Assembly (NCBI GenBank): GCA_014529385.2
Contig: CM043944.1
Coordinates: 92,975,476-93,039,475 of the forward strand
DNA: 64,000 nt
Source of the DNA: Adiantum capillus-veneris
Lineage: Eukaryota > Streptophyta > Polypodiopsida > Polypodiales > Pteridaceae
Direction of reading: 5' to 3'
A model generated the notes under the pieces. That model was not told the DNA's origin. It did no database searches and saw only the letters and a list, made by a program, of their open reading frames with translations. Both the position numbers and the translations under genes were made by a program. The first letter of the stretch is position 1. Each line of letters opens with the position of its first letter. This document shows positions 43,936-57,951 of the stretch, piece after piece.

Positions 43936-43983
43936 GGGGGGACTCATCGTGCCCTCTTCACCACACCTTGCGTTTGTGGTCTA

Positions 43984-44054
<71 letters not shown>
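43936..44054 (+). repeat. Conserved module plus (CT)n
   Basis: The segment around CATGGGGGGACTCATCGTG, CACCACACCTTGCGTTTGTG leads into about 66 bp of CT repeat (43988-44054). The same arrangement recurs at 46634-46773. Confidence 0.85.
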
Positions 44055-44057
<3 letters not shown>

Positions 44058-44539
44058 TTTGCACATGTGCACTCTCACATGGTATTAGTGTTTCAGGCTA
44101 CCCATGCAATTTTCAAGAGGGGGAGCTTGTATTTTTGGACCTACCTACGTTTTCAGTAGAAGAGGGTAGAGCTTGGATTTTCACCACCACTAGATCTTGC
44201 CCAAAATCATTCTTGCTAATCGGCTAGGCATCCTCTACCTGGGATGGCCTGGTTTCCTCTTCATACACATCAGATTTCAGCCTTAAATTCGTGTTTTTTT
44301 CTTTGTTTACAGCCCATCAAGGGCAGTCACTTTGATTCACCACCATCTCTAGACCCTTTGCACCACTCCGAACCCTGTCGGGAGCTTACGAGTACGCCGA
44401 AAAAATTACTGGACAAAAAAGTTTCATCACCTCGCAGTTGCGTTTTTGGGTGGACAATAGCCTCTTGGCTTGTGTTTTTTACTGAGGATGAAGTTACCTC
44501 CTATGAGGAACCATCCAATGGTGTCCATGCGGTCTCTCA
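44055..44539. other. No gene recognised
   Basis: Mixed-composition DNA. Open frames are short, and I see no family resemblance or repeat. Confidence 0.4.
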
Positions 44540-45067
44540 ATGACTACTATAGTACACAATATCTTTGGTGTCAGATTGATCATCTATGGGCATATGATCC
44601 TTGGGATATCCATTCATTCTAGTGATCATTCAGCGGTTGCACACTCCAAATGGGATGGTCACTTGTGGTTTGGTATGGACACGTCTATGGACTCACCAGA
44701 GGAGTTTACACAAGATATGGCCATGCTCATGGAATATGGAATTCTGACATTCCCAGAGAAGACATCACCATCTTGGGTGGATAGACACTTATCACTTGAC
44801 CTCGACACGTCAGATCACTAGCTCACACAGGAGCATCTCTATGGACTTAGGGAGAGGATCTTGGATCTCTTAATAGATAGGTTCATTTATTGGATCTACA
44901 AACTAGAGTTGGACTTCAGTGCTTTGGAATTTCTTGGAGAGTCTACCCTCAAGATGCGGGAGATTGGGCATCATTATGAGACTATATTTGGAGTCACCCG
45001 AAGCTTGGCTTGGATGATAGTGCAATTGATCTTCTACACTCTTGATCATCTAGATTGCTACCTTTAG
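44540..45067 (+). pseudogene. Unidentified ORF-like stretch with one internal TAG
   Basis: A frame opens at 44540 (MTTIVHNIFGVRLIIYGHMI), reaches TAG at 44819 and continues in the same frame to 45067 (LRERILDLLIDRFIYWIYKL, then FLGESTLKMREIGHHYETIF). That is about 175 codons with a single stop, longer than expected for this base composition, but not conclusive. I do not recognise it. It could be a fragment of another retroelement. Confidence 0.3.
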
Positions 45068-45133
45068 ATTTTCTTACACTCACCCTTGCTAACCTTACAA
45101 CAAACTTATCCCCCAACCTGGGCAGTAGACCAC

Positions 45134-45588
45134 TCCCAACTCATTCACATTGAGGGCCTCTTTATTTTCCATGAGATTATGGGGGTGATTAACACTTTGA
45201 CAAATCGATGAATGCCATGTGTGCAAAAATGATGGGTGTGTAAGAGAGGTGTAAGAGTGGTCAAAGGATGCACTTTCACCCCCAAAAAAGAGAATAGACA
45301 ACTTTATGATTTTTGGCCTTCCATAACTTCTACAGATGATCTTCAAGTTGAACGGAGATTATAGATCTGTAATCTACATGTCGAGCTCCTTCGCTATGCT
45401 ACATGATATGGTCTTTCTTGCTAGATTTTAAATTTCATTTTGGGAAGAAAATTTGAATTCAAATAAACTAGCCGTTTTGCGTATTTGAATTCAAAAACTG
45501 TCCTTTGATTGCTTTCTTAATACTAGAGGTTTGACTCCCTTCAATTGCCAAATAAAGAGGCCCTTCTAGACCCCATTCTCTTCCTAAT
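45134..45588 (-). mobile_element. Long-TIR MITE remnant, related to 50933-51400
   Basis: On the minus strand it is homologous to 50933-51400. The right end, reverse complemented, gives CATTAGGAAGAGAATGGGGT. The left end keeps only CATTGAGGGCCTCTTTATTT, having lost about 20 bp of the terminal repeat. Shared interior: GTTATGGAAGGCCAAAAATC and CTTACACACCCATCATTTTT. No target duplication remains visible. Confidence 0.7.
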
Positions 45589-46629
45589 GTTGGTCTAGAC
45601 TTTCCTCTTCTTAGAGGATCTTCACAGTGCAGACTGCTTAGTCTGGGTTCCCTTCTTCAAACAAGATGATTATGGTGCAAGAAGCTTGGTTTGACCACAC
45701 CTATTCTCAGAGGCCCTTCATAACGTAGAGTGTTGAGTCTGGATTTCCACTCATCTTGGATCGCCCTACCTACTGACAGGACACCATCTGGTGGTGGTCC
45801 GTGTGGTCTATCGATGATTGCTGCATCTTACGATAGCTTCTGTAGTGCAAACTGCTTACTCTAGCTTTCCTGTTTTGGAGATATTTACGTTGTAGATTGC
45901 TACATCTAACATTCCTGGAGTTTTACATAGTCTACCCACCTGGCCACACTAAGTTATAGGTCCATGCATTGATAGGATTTTGATCATTGTCATTGATGGT
46001 TCCTGGGCTTCCCCATTTTCTCCAGACAGTTTGACTACAGACACCATAGATCCTATTGGATAGGACACTTGCAGGTCTATTGGCACTTCTTTTATGACAA
46101 GGATTTGTTTTCACACTCAGTACAGGACCTTCACGTAGTACCTTCATGTTGTATCAGCAGAGTACATCAGTTTTCTACATTGCTCGTGATGAAATCTTTC
46201 CATGGAGATTTCTTGGTGGTCAAAACACCCCAGACTACTGCTACACTTTGCGGAGTTCACCGGAGTATTGTCCTTCAGTGGACATTGTAGTAGAAAAAAT
46301 CTTCATCATTTGCCTCACATCTTCAACTTCATGTGGTTTGTTGAGCATCAGGTGTTGAGAGGGGGTTTCAGATTTACACCACTCTACTGCTTCACTCAGG
46401 TTTAGGACATACATGTACGACTGGTGTGCCTTCGGGCTGCCAACCCTTTGCATATGCATTGAAGTGAGTTGTTCGGCCACCAACTTTGTCCGCGCACCCT
46501 ACTATATTACTTCTTTTTATGCTCGTCATCATCATGCTTTGCTTGACCTCCCCTTTGGGCACCTATATATGGAGCCAGGGGGGGTACCCACATATCATGT
46601 GGTTGTTGTATTGGGTCTTCTGCTCATTG
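45589..46629. other. No gene recognised
   Basis: Coding-like short frames exist (FYIARDEIFPWRFLGG near 46165) but none is long or recognisable. A phrase close to GCAGACTGCTTAGTCTGG or a variant of it recurs near 45630, 45733 and 45850, suggesting a weak repeat with a period of about 100 bp. Confidence 0.35.
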
Positions 46630-47417
<788 letters not shown>

Positions 47418-48250
47418 ATCAAGCCGAAGATGATCAAATGGACGGGAGACTTACCCATGAGTGGATGTGTGATATGTTCAATCTTGCACTTCAACATGGT
47501 ATGCCTTATGATTGGAGTACTAATTGGGTCAAGCCTTTGCATAAAGGAGAGGATGTAAAGAATGTAAACAACTACTGGACTATAAGGATTGGGTATCTTA
47601 TGGAAAAGTTGTTTGGGTACATAATGAAGATAAAATTGAGTGATTGGCTGAAGAGAATGACAAGCGTGCAAAAGGACAACCGGATTTTCATCGATGCCAT
47701 AGCACCATTGATCATCTTGTCACTCTTCCTGTTCTCGTGGAGGAAAGTTAGTTGAACGGCAAGTGATTGTATTCTTGTTTTGTAAACTTTAAGAAATCCT
47801 TTGATATGATGTCATGTAAAAATTTGTGAAGGATGGAAGAACTTGAAGTGCCAAGTGAGTTTAAGCTTGCGGTTTCTCAAATCTATGAGAACGTGATGTG
47901 TCAATTGCACATGTGAAGAGGAATTTCAAAAACTTTTGTAAGCACTATTGGGGTTAAACAAGGATGGTCGTTGTCACCAAATCTTTTTAGTCTATGCATC
48001 GATCAATTGGAACAAATGGTACTTGACTTTATGCAAGAAGAAAGCATTGAAGAGGTCACTATTTGCAATGCAGTAATCATGCTTTTGTTGTATGTGGATG
48101 ATGTAGTGCTTCTAGCACACACTTTAGAAGATGCAAGAAAGCTTATGGTTGTCCTTGAGAACTTCTGCTTGTATAGTGGGCTAATTGTGAATGAATCCAA
48201 AACAAAGGTTATGCTTGTGAAAACCAACCATGAGGAGAAGCCATGCATTG
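47418..48250 (+). pseudogene. LINE copy 1: RT fragment
   Basis: It begins abruptly after the CT tract with sequence equal to the LINE copy 3 RT (HEWMCDMFNLALQHGMP). It has a broken middle (KPLHKGEDVKNVNNYWTIRI) and then the palm: QLEQMVLDFMQEESIEE and LLLYVDDVVLLAHTLEDARK with the catalytic YVDD (48091-48105), then GLIVNESKTKVMLVKTN. It ends within KPCIGG at about 48250, where unrelated sequence starts. It is truncated at both ends. Confidence 0.8.
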
Positions 48251-48820
48251 GAGGAGAAAATTGGTCAATAAGCAGGGCACACAGAGACCTCTCATCGGGG
48301 GAATGCCTCTAACTATGGTTACTTTGTAATAACTCCTCTTGCTCATAATCTCTTCTCTAATCACTCTCTTGGCCTATAAAAGGAGGCCTTCTCTTTTGTA
48401 AAAAGAGACTCAAGCTTTGACACACTAGACTACACACACACATTACCCCATATGCACACTATCCCATACCCACACACCTACACATACACACCCTTGTTCT
48501 ATATGCTAGTAGCATGAACCCTAATCACATAATCACAACATCATCACCATCACCATGCACACAATGAGCACCATACAAACACACACTCTCTCTCCCTCTC
48601 ATATTCCTATCATCTTGCTACTTGCATCTAAAGGTGTGCGGATTCGCCACCTCTTGTATGAGAATTGAGCATACTTATCTTCCTTACTACATGCATGAGT
48701 AGAAAAACCATTATCACTCACTCACCATTCCTCTCAAATTGTTCTCCAACCACCCCATCCCACACTTGGACGTGGGTCTTGAAATTGTTTTGCATCTCAT
48801 GTTTGATTGTGTATATGTAT
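48251..48820 (+). other. Unassigned stretch with a TATA-like box; possible LTR or LINE 5' region
   Basis: No long frame. CCTATAAAAGGAGGCC at 48372-48387 is a good TATA-like match. It is followed by CA-rich and CT-rich sequence (48433-48600). It lies upstream of the ORF1 region of LINE copy 2 and could be that copy's 5' leader or a solo LTR; I cannot decide. Confidence 0.4.
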
Positions 48821-50400
48821 GCATTCTAGCCGTATATCTTCCTAGGTGCTGCCCCTATTGTGTACCTCCCATGATGAGGCCATCGTGCATAGTCTTGGTG
48901 TAGAAGACACCCGGGCTATTTTGCACTTCCACCTCTCAATGTAAAGACCTAGACTTTTAGAGTTATGGAAGTGTTTCTATAGCAATATTCCTAAAGTGAA
49001 CAGGTTCATGAAAGTTGACTTTCAACTCTTATGAAAGTTGACTTTCAACTCTTATTTTACATACAATGTCTTCCGGCACTTGCAAGGGTCCTTCTTCTTC
49101 AATAAGGTCCACAACCATTGTGGGAAATGATCCCAAATATCATAAGTGTGGAGATAACAACACAATCACTCAACCAACGACATCAGAAACCATGATCATG
49201 GCATACTTGGTATCATTTTTGCAAGAGACCATAAACAAACAAGGCAAAGGCTTACGGGCACTTGCAATGGAGAATGGCCCGCTAAGGGTATTTGTGCTTG
49301 ATAATGCAAACCTCAAGAGGACACTTGAGATGCAAACAACACGTTTGATGCAACTTGAAGAGGAAGTCAAGGAATGTAAATGCTCTTTTGTGGACTTGAA
49401 TGCTTTGAAGGAGCACGTGAGCAAAGTAGAGCATGAACATGTATTGAAAGAGGAGAAATTTGACACCATGAGCTGGGATGTATGCAACATGAAAAATATA
49501 TGCGCAAGCGAGGCTTGGGCTGATGTATGTGGTAACAAATGTGGTTCCTAATTCCTCACTCATGCAAGATATGGCTCAAACAAAGAATGTTGAGAATTCG
49601 TTGAGAATGTGCATCCTAGCCGCATATCTTCCTAGGTGGTGCCCCTATTGTGTACCTCCCATGATGAGGCCATCGTGCATAGTCTTGGTGTAGAAGACAC
49701 CCGGGCTATTTTGCACTTCCACCTCTCAATGTAAAGACCTAGATTTTTAGAGTTATGGAAGTGTTTATATAGCAATATTCCTGAAGTGAACAGGTTCATG
49801 AAAGTTGACTTTCAACTCTTATTTTACATACAATGTCTTCCGGCACTTGCAAGGGTCCTTCTTCTTCAGCAAGGTCCACAACCATTGTGGGAAATGATCT
49901 CAAATATCATAAGTGTGGAGATAACAACACAATCACTCAACCAAACGACATCGAAAACCATGATCATGGCATACTTGGTATCATTTTTGCAAGAGACCAT
50001 AAACAAACAAGGCAAAGGATTATGGGCACTTGGAATGGAGAATGGCCTGCTAAGGGTATTTGTGCTTGAGAATGCGAATCTCAAGAGGAAACTTGAGATG
50101 CAAACAACACGTTTGATGCAACTTGAAGAGGAAGTCAAGGAATGTAAATGCTCTTTTGTGGACTTGAATGCTTTGAAGGAGCACGTGAGCAAAGTAGACC
50201 ATGAACATGTATTGAAAGAGGAAAAATTTGACACCATGAGCTGGGATGTATGCAACATGAAAAATATATGCACAAGCGAGTCTTGTGTTGATGTATGTGG
50301 TAACGATGTGGTTCCTAATTCCTCACTCATGCAAGATATGGCTCAAACAAATAATGTTGAGAATGTGGATGTGGAGGAGTTAAATAAATGGGAGCAACGT
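48821..50400 (+). repeat. Direct tandem duplication, 2 x ~790 bp
   Basis: 48821-49610 and 49611-50400 are near copies: both start GCATYCTAGCCGYATATCTT, carry the same leader (CTCAATGTAAAGACCTAGA), and both contain the LINE ORF1 start ATGTCTTCCGGCACTTGCAA (49068 and 49833). The first copy has an additional 24-bp duplication of GAAAGTTGACTTTCAACTCT near 49012-49050. Identity looks very high, so the event is recent. Confidence 0.9.
49068..49549 (+). pseudogene. LINE copy 2 ORF1, first (upstream) duplicate
   Basis: The ATG at 49068 starts MSSGTCKGPSSSIRSTTIVG. There is a long coiled coil (LRVFVLDNANLKRTLEMQTT, LMQLEEEVKECKCSFVDLNA, VLKEEKFDTMSWDVCNMKN), as in LINE ORF1 RNA-binding proteins. It ends at a stop at 49549 after a frame change relative to copy 3. 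The second duplicate follows at 49833. Confidence 0.75.
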
Positions 50401-50900
50401 TCAAAGAACATTTTTATTCGTGGAATTCCCAAAAAGAAGTTACAGACGCCTCCTTCTCTTGCGATTGTTATCAAAGATTTATTCAAAAATCACTTTGGCA
50501 TGTCGAGGTATGATCTATGAAGCACATAGAGTGGGTAAGCAAGGATCTTCTCGCTCGAGAGAAAGGCCAATTGTATGCACCATGCTGGATGAGACCAAAC
50601 AAAAGATTATCCTTGATAATAGTTGGATCTATTTTAGGGATACAAAATGTTTTTTATGTTAAGATCGCACTATTAAACAACAAAATATGCATCGCAAGGC
50701 ATACAAGGAAAAGAATAAGAAATACAAGGGGATCTCTCACGAAGAAAATGTGCCCAAGAAGGAGGCAAGTCCCTTGAGCAAATAGGGATGCACGACCTAT
50801 AAGGCCGAGTTACAATTGAAAATATGCTTACCCGTGGAATGCGAGGGTTGGCATTGATGAGCTAATAAGCAAAGCCGATGATGTACTTCTTGTTGAAACT
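49833..50900 (+). pseudogene. LINE copy 2 ORF1, second duplicate and C-terminal part
   Basis: It starts MSSGTCKGPSSSARSTTIVG. A one-base change near 49945 shifts to the frame that stays open to 50520 (coiled coil, then DVEELNKWEQRSKNIFIRGI, EIPKKK-like). The C-terminal part (50520-50800) contains SWIYFRDTKCFLC and QQNMHRKAYKEKNKK, a Cys/basic segment that is CFVCEDCSIKQQNMRC in copy 3. It reaches the start of ORF2 (DDVLLVET) near 50880, where a MITE interrupts. Confidence 0.75.
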
Positions 50901-50932
50901 TATGAGATATAATATATTTATAGATATATATA

Positions 50933-51400
50933 CATTAGGAAGAGAATGGGGTCTAGGAGGGACTCTTTATTTGGCAGTTTAAGAAAGTTAAACCTTTAGA
51001 ATCAAGAACGTGATCAAAGGATAGCTTTTCAATTCAAACATGCAAAATGGCTAGTTTTTTTTAGTTCAATTTTTCCCCCAAAATGGAATTTAAAATCTAG
51101 CAGGTAAAACATATCATGTAGCATATCTATGAAAAGATCTTGATGCATAAATTCTAGATCTATGATCTTCGCTCAAATTGGAGATCATATGTGAGAGTTA
51201 TAGAAGGCCAAAATCATAAAATTGTCCACCTCCTTTTTGGGGGGGGAGGGGAGTGCATCCTTCTTTACCACTTTTACACATCTCTTACACACCCACCATT
51301 CTTGCAAACATGGCATATACCTATTCATCAAAATGTTAATCACCTCCATAAGCTCATGGAAAATAAAGAGGCCCTCCTACATCCCATCCTCTTCCTAATG
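50933..51400 (+). mobile_element. 468-bp long-TIR MITE (MULE-like)
   Basis: The ends are inverted repeats of about 43 bp: CATTAGGAAGAGAATGGGGT at the left, and CATTAGGAAGAGGATGGGAT reading inward from the right, then matching ..AGGAGGG.CTCTTTATTT. It is flanked on both sides by ATATATATA (9 bp, but inside an AT repeat, so the duplication is not certain). Long TIRs with a 9-bp duplication suggest Mutator-like. It sits inside the endonuclease of LINE copy 2. No transposase. Confidence 0.8.
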
Positions 51401-51764
51401 ATATATATATAATGATATAGTATAGTCATAGTTATATATAGTATAGTATAATGATATACGGTATAGCTATATCATGATATAGTTATATATTATTATACAT
51501 TATCTATCTACATAATTCTATATAGTATAGCTATATATAGATGTATGCTTTGTGGTTCATATCTTGCTATATGTTCAAGTTCAAAGTTAGGAGATTTTGA
51601 AACTTATGCACATTCTTTTGATGTATTATATGAGTAATGTTTGTTGTTCTGGTTAACTTTTCTATGCCGTTAGAAAATCCTCCAAATTAAATATCAAAAA
51701 GCTCGCACAAGTGGGTTTCATTGCAAAAGCTCAAAATTGGAAGCTCGCTAAAATAACACACGCA
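51401..51764. repeat. AT-rich repeat and unassigned spacer
   Basis: 51401-51560 is made of variants of GATATAGTATAGTCATAG / ATATAGCTATATC, rich in short palindromes. 51560-51764 is AT-rich DNA without a frame. Confidence 0.65.
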
Positions 51765-52790
51765 ATACTAATTGGATTAAGCCTTTGCATAAAGGAGGGG
51801 ATGTAAAGAATGTAAACAACTACCGGACTATAATGATTGAGTCTCTTATGGAAAAGTTATTTGGGTGCATAATGGAGATGAAATTGAATGATTGGGCTGA
51901 AGACAAGTCTTTGTTGATGCCATAGCACCATTGATCATCTTGGCACTCTTCCTGTTCTCATGGAGGAAAGTTGGTTGAAAGGAAAGCGGGCAATTGTATT
52001 GTTGCTTTGTGGGCTTTAAGAAAGCCTTTGATATAATTCCTCGTAGCAATTTGTGGACAAGGATGGAAGAACTCCAAGTGCCAAGTAAGTTTATGCTTAC
52101 CATTTCTTGAATCTATGAGAAGGTGATGTTCAACTGCACATGGGGAGAGGAATTTCAAAAATTTCTGTAAGCACTATTGGGATTAAGCAAGGATGCCCGT
52201 TGTCACCAACTCTCTTTGGTCTATGCATTGATCCATTGGAACAAATGGTACTTGACTTTATGCAAGAAGAAGGCATTGAAGAGGTCATTATTTGCAATGC
52301 GGTAATCATGCTTTTATTGTATGTGGATGATGTAGTGCTTCTAGCACATAGTTTAGAAGATGCACAAAAGCTTATGGTTGTCCTTGAGAACTTTTTCTTG
52401 TATAGTGGGCTGATTGTAAATGAATCCAAAATAAAGGTTATGCTTGTGACAACCAACCATAAGGAGAAGCCATGCATTGTGTACAACAATGAGAGACTTG
52501 AAGCTGTTGAGAGCTTTAAGTACCTTCGCCTTGAAGTTCTGTCCAATCACAAGTGGCATGAATGTGCTATGCGTCGTTTGGAAGTGGGAAAGAGAGCATA
52601 TTATGAATTTGAGAACATGTGTAATGCAGGAACATTAAACGTTGGGTTCTCAAGAAGTACCTTTTTGATGCATTGGTGACACCTGTTCTTCTTTATGGCG
52701 TTGAAGTGTGGGGTGGGAGCATCTCAAAGTCTACTTGGAAAGAGTTTGAGAATGTCCAAAAGTGTTTTTTTAAAAACCTTCTCCAAGTTA
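51765..52790 (+). pseudogene. LINE copy 2 RT, central and C-terminal part
   Basis: It begins KPLHKGGDVKNVNNYRTIMI-like. The thumb side frame 52140-52679 is open: TIGIKQGCPLSPTLFGLCID, LLLYVDDVVLLAHSLEDAQK with catalytic YVDD (52320-52334), VNESKIKVMLVTTNHKEKPC, and NERLEAVESFKYLRLEVLS. After a frame change, TPVLLYGVEVWGGSISKSTW. IKQGCPLSP and the YxDD box are the standard RT motifs 4 and 5. The frame is broken at about 51910, 52025 and 52630. Confidence 0.85.
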
Positions 52791-53056
52791 AAACATAAAC
52801 ACCCTATATCTCCTACTTCTTGAGTCAAAATCTCTTCCAATTGAGGTTATGGTCACATCCAAACTTGCTTCTCTCACATTTTTCAGCCATGACTTAGATC
52901 TACACACTTTCCTCTTCGAGCCACAGTGTGGGCTCTCCATTGCGACTCTGATCACCACAATTTTGGAAGATCGAGAGTCACTCATTAGCGATACACATAC
53001 TACATCACATGTAACTTTGGTCCCATAGGTCATATTTGACCTCCGAGGATGATAAT

Positions 53057-53060
<4 letters not shown>
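52791..53060 (+). other. LINE copy 2 3' end with internal deletion
   Basis: The sequence jumps from the RT C-terminal region (CAATTGAGGTTATGG, 52834-52850) straight to the 3' region TCACATCCAAACTTGCTTC. In copy 3 these are about 530 bp apart (58940-59470). The 3' region ends ATTTGACCTCCGAGGATGAT followed by AATAAAATCTCTCT, as in copy 3. AATAAA at 53053 is a candidate polyadenylation signal. Confidence 0.75.
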
Positions 53061-54930
<1,870 letters not shown>

Positions 54931-55146
54931 CAAAACACAAATCACACAAATCACTCTTTTGATCATAACTTCTTCATCCAAACTCCGATTTGGATGATCT
55001 ATAGCCTCAATCAAAGAGCATGACGCCCTCTACGCATTGATGTAAAGACAAAAAATTTCAGAGTTATGAAATTAATTTTTGTAGTAGCATTTTTGAAGTA
55101 AATAGGTTCAAGAAAGTTGACTCTCATCTCTTATTTTACATACAAT
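54931..55146 (+). other. 5' leader of LINE copy 3
   Basis: It shares GTAAAGACAAAAAATTTCAG-type sequence and AGGTTCAAGAAAGTTGACTC, TTATTTTACATACAATGTCT with the leaders at 49000 and 49780. The conserved sequence directly before ATGTCTTC supports 55147 as the ORF1 start. Confidence 0.65.
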
Positions 55147-56100
55147 GTCTTCTGACACACGCAAGGGTTCTTCGAAGTTCTTGAACAAGTTCCTGAACCA
55201 TTATGGAAAATGATTTAAAATATCCTAAGTGTGGAGATAACAACACAACCATTCAACCAACAACATCAAAAACCATGATCATGGCATACTTGGTATTATT
55301 GCACGAGACTGTAAACAAACAAGGAGAAGACTTATGGGAACTTGCAATGGAGAATGGCATGCTAAGGGTACTTATGGTTAAGAATGAGAATCTCAAGAGG
55401 ACACTTGAGATGCAAACAACAAATTTGATGCAACTTGAAGAGGAAGTCAAGGAATGTAAACGCTCTCTTGTGGACTTAGTTGCTTTGAAGGAGCGCATGA
55501 GCAAAGTAGAGCATGACCATGTATTGAAAGAGGAGAAATTTGACACCATGAGCCGGGATGTATGCAACATGAAAAATATATGCACAAACAAGTCTTGGGC
55601 TGATGTATGTGGTAACAATGTGGTTCCTAATTCCTCACACATGCAAGCTATGGCTCAAACAAAGAATGTTAGAATGTGGATGTGGAGGAGTTGAAGGAAC
55701 AGGAGCAACATTCCAAGAACATTGTTATTCGTGGAATTTCCAAAGAGAAGTTAGAGACGCCTTCTTCTCTTGCCATTGTTATGTCAAAATCCACTTTGGT
55801 ATATCCAAAGTTATGGTCTATGGAGAACATAGAGTGGGTAAGCAAGGATCTCCTCGTTCAAAAAACGGCCAATTGCATGCACCATCCTGGTGAGACCAAA
55901 CGAAAGATTATCCTTGATCTAATAGTTGGATCTATTTGAGGGATACAAAATGTTTTGTATGTGAAGATTGCAGTATTAAGCAACAAAATATGCGTTGCAA
56001 GGCATTTGAGAAAAAGAATAAGAAAAACAAGGAGATCTCTCACGAAGAAATGTGCCCAAGTAGGAGGAAAGTCCCTTGAGAAAATAGGGATGCGTGATCT
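55147..56100 (+). pseudogene. LINE copy 3 ORF1
   Basis: The ATG is at 55147 (ATGTCTTCTGACACACGC), homologous to 49068. An early frame change leads to the open frame 55203-55694 with a coiled coil (NENLKRTLEMQTTNLMQLEE, LVALKERMSKVEHDHVLKEE). Then, in another frame, VEELKEQEQHSKNIVIRGIS and a Cys-rich basic end (CFVCEDCSIKQQNMRC, about 55955-56005). ORF1 proteins of this type bind the element RNA as multimers. Frameshifts near 55190, 55670 and 55800. Confidence 0.78.
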
Positions 56101-56145
56101 ATGAGGCCAAGTTACAATTGAAAATATGCTTTTGTAATTGAAATG

Positions 56146-56960
56146 GATACCCATGGAATGCGGGGGGTTGACATTGATGAACTAAAAAGCAAAGATGATG
56201 TTGTACTTCTTGTTGAAACTTGGGAGAATGATGCACAAAGGATTAACGGTTTGGAGGATAACAATGTACATTCATTGATGTGGTCAAAGAATAACAAGCA
56301 ACAAAGAGGGCAAGCAGGGGTAGCTGTATAGTTAAGAATGGATTGGAAGATTTTGTATCAATTGTGAAAGATGACAAGTATAAACGTTATGTATGGCTGA
56401 AAATTATGACATCAAAAAGAGCACCCATTTTTGTAGCCGGTTGCTACATTCCTCATCATGATTCTCCCTTTTATGCTTGTATGGATAGAGATCATCCATT
56501 TACTGATTTAGAAGAGAACATTGCTTATTTCAAAGGCGAAGGTGATGTTATTGTATTTGGGGATATGAATGCTCGCACAAAAACATTGCAACATGATACT
56601 GAATAATTTGATATGCCATACATTTCAAGGGAGTTGGAGGAAGCTCACTTGTATGATCATACTCTTCAATGGATGAGAAAGAGCCAGATCACTATGGAAA
56701 GTTACCTTTACACATTTGTAATAGTACGGGTATGATCATTGCCAACGGTGTATCTTTGTGGAGTGGAACCAATGGATTTACATGTAGAAAACATAATGGG
56801 GATATTTTGATTGACTATATGCTACTCTCCGAAGCCATCATGTATCACATAAAGAGTTTTATGTTTGGCCAATGAACCTTGGAATTAAACTATTGAACCT
56901 TATGTATTGACCTTGCATGTGGAGAGCATGATAATCTTAGTCAAAGGGAAGAGAAATGAG
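56146..56960 (+). pseudogene. LINE copy 3 ORF2 endonuclease domain
   Basis: APE-like endonuclease: DDVVLLVETWEND (metal-binding Glu in ETWE, about 56195-56230), AGVAV (56320), GCYIPHHDSPFY (about 56439-56475), IVFGDMNARTKT (Asp/Asn pair, 56553-56585), TNGFTCRKHNGDILIDYMLL (56767-56825) and GEHDNLS (about 56925-56945), the counterpart of the usual SDH ending. This nicks target DNA to prime reverse transcription. Stops at 56328, 56606 and 56873. Confidence 0.8.
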
Positions 56961-57359
56961 CACTATGTGCGGGTTTCAAACGGGCACCAACATACATTGA
57001 AATGGTTGAGAAAAGTTATGGATGACAAAGCTTCAATATGACTTACCATTGGAAACTAAATGGGAAGCTTTCAAGAAAGTTATTTGTTATTGTGCCAAAG
57101 AACGCTTTGCCATAAAACATCTCCATGGTATCAACAAAGATAGATCATGCAAAAGGTGGTTTAATAAAGAATGTCAAGATGCTCGAAAGTCCTTGATCCA
57201 ACTATGGACAAAGAATACTATCAAAGTCATTTGCATACATACAAGGAATTCATTCAAAAGAAGAGAAGAAGATGGAAAGTAAAGCAACAACTTTTTCAAG
57301 TCCAAGAAAAGGCACGTGCATGTGGAAGATTTCGGAGAAACTTGAGGGGCAAGCGGGTT
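56961..57359 (+). pseudogene. LINE copy 3 endonuclease-RT linker
   Basis: Broken frames with KERFAIKHLHGINKDRSCKR, WFNKECQDARKSLIQL (57022-57282) and YKEFIQKKRRRWKVKQQLFQ. W.N.EC...R is the conserved basic helix that precedes RT in many plant LINEs. Confidence 0.65.
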
Positions 57360-57951
57360 GAAAATTTTGCTAACTTGAGTCGTGTAGATATGTACATACA
57401 TTGTAGGAAATTATATGAGCAACCAAAAGCTGAAAAAATACCATTTTATGATTCACTCCCATGTATAATCTCTTTTTTTACTATTGAGGATGTATGTAGT
57501 GGGCTTGAAAAGTTGGTCACTGGCAAAGCGAGATATCTTCAAGCTATGAAACCAGATATGATCAAACGGATGGGAGATTTTACCCATGAGTGGATGTGTG
57601 ATATGTTCAATCTTGCACATCAACATGGTATGCCTTGTACTAATAGGGTTAAGCAACAACTACCGGACTATAATGATTGGGTCTCTTATGGCAAAGTTGT
57701 TTGGGTGCATAATGGAGATAAAATTTAGTGATTGGACTGAAGAAAATGACAAGCATACAAAAGGACAAGCATACTTTTGTCAATGCCATAGCGCCATTGA
57801 TCATCTTGTCACTCTTCGTATGTTCTCATGGAGAAAATTCAGTTGAAAGGAAAGTGAGTGCATTGTTGGTTTGTGGACTTTAAGAAAGCCTTTGATATGA
57901 TTCCACGTAACAATTTGTGAAGAAGGATGGAAGAACTCCAAGTGCCAAGTG
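57360..57951 (+). pseudogene. LINE copy 3 RT, N-terminal part (before the MITE)
   Basis: FTIEDVCSGLEKLVTGKA then MKPDMIKRMGDFTHEWMCDM, FNLAHQHGMP: RT motifs 0-1 of non-LTR elements. A deletion near 57640 removes the KPLHKGGD segment kept in copies 1 and 2. The next frame (57586-57846) carries NYRTIMIGSLMAKLFGCIME. It ends in the VDFKKAFDMI-like segment (57870-57900) just before the MITE. Confidence 0.75.
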
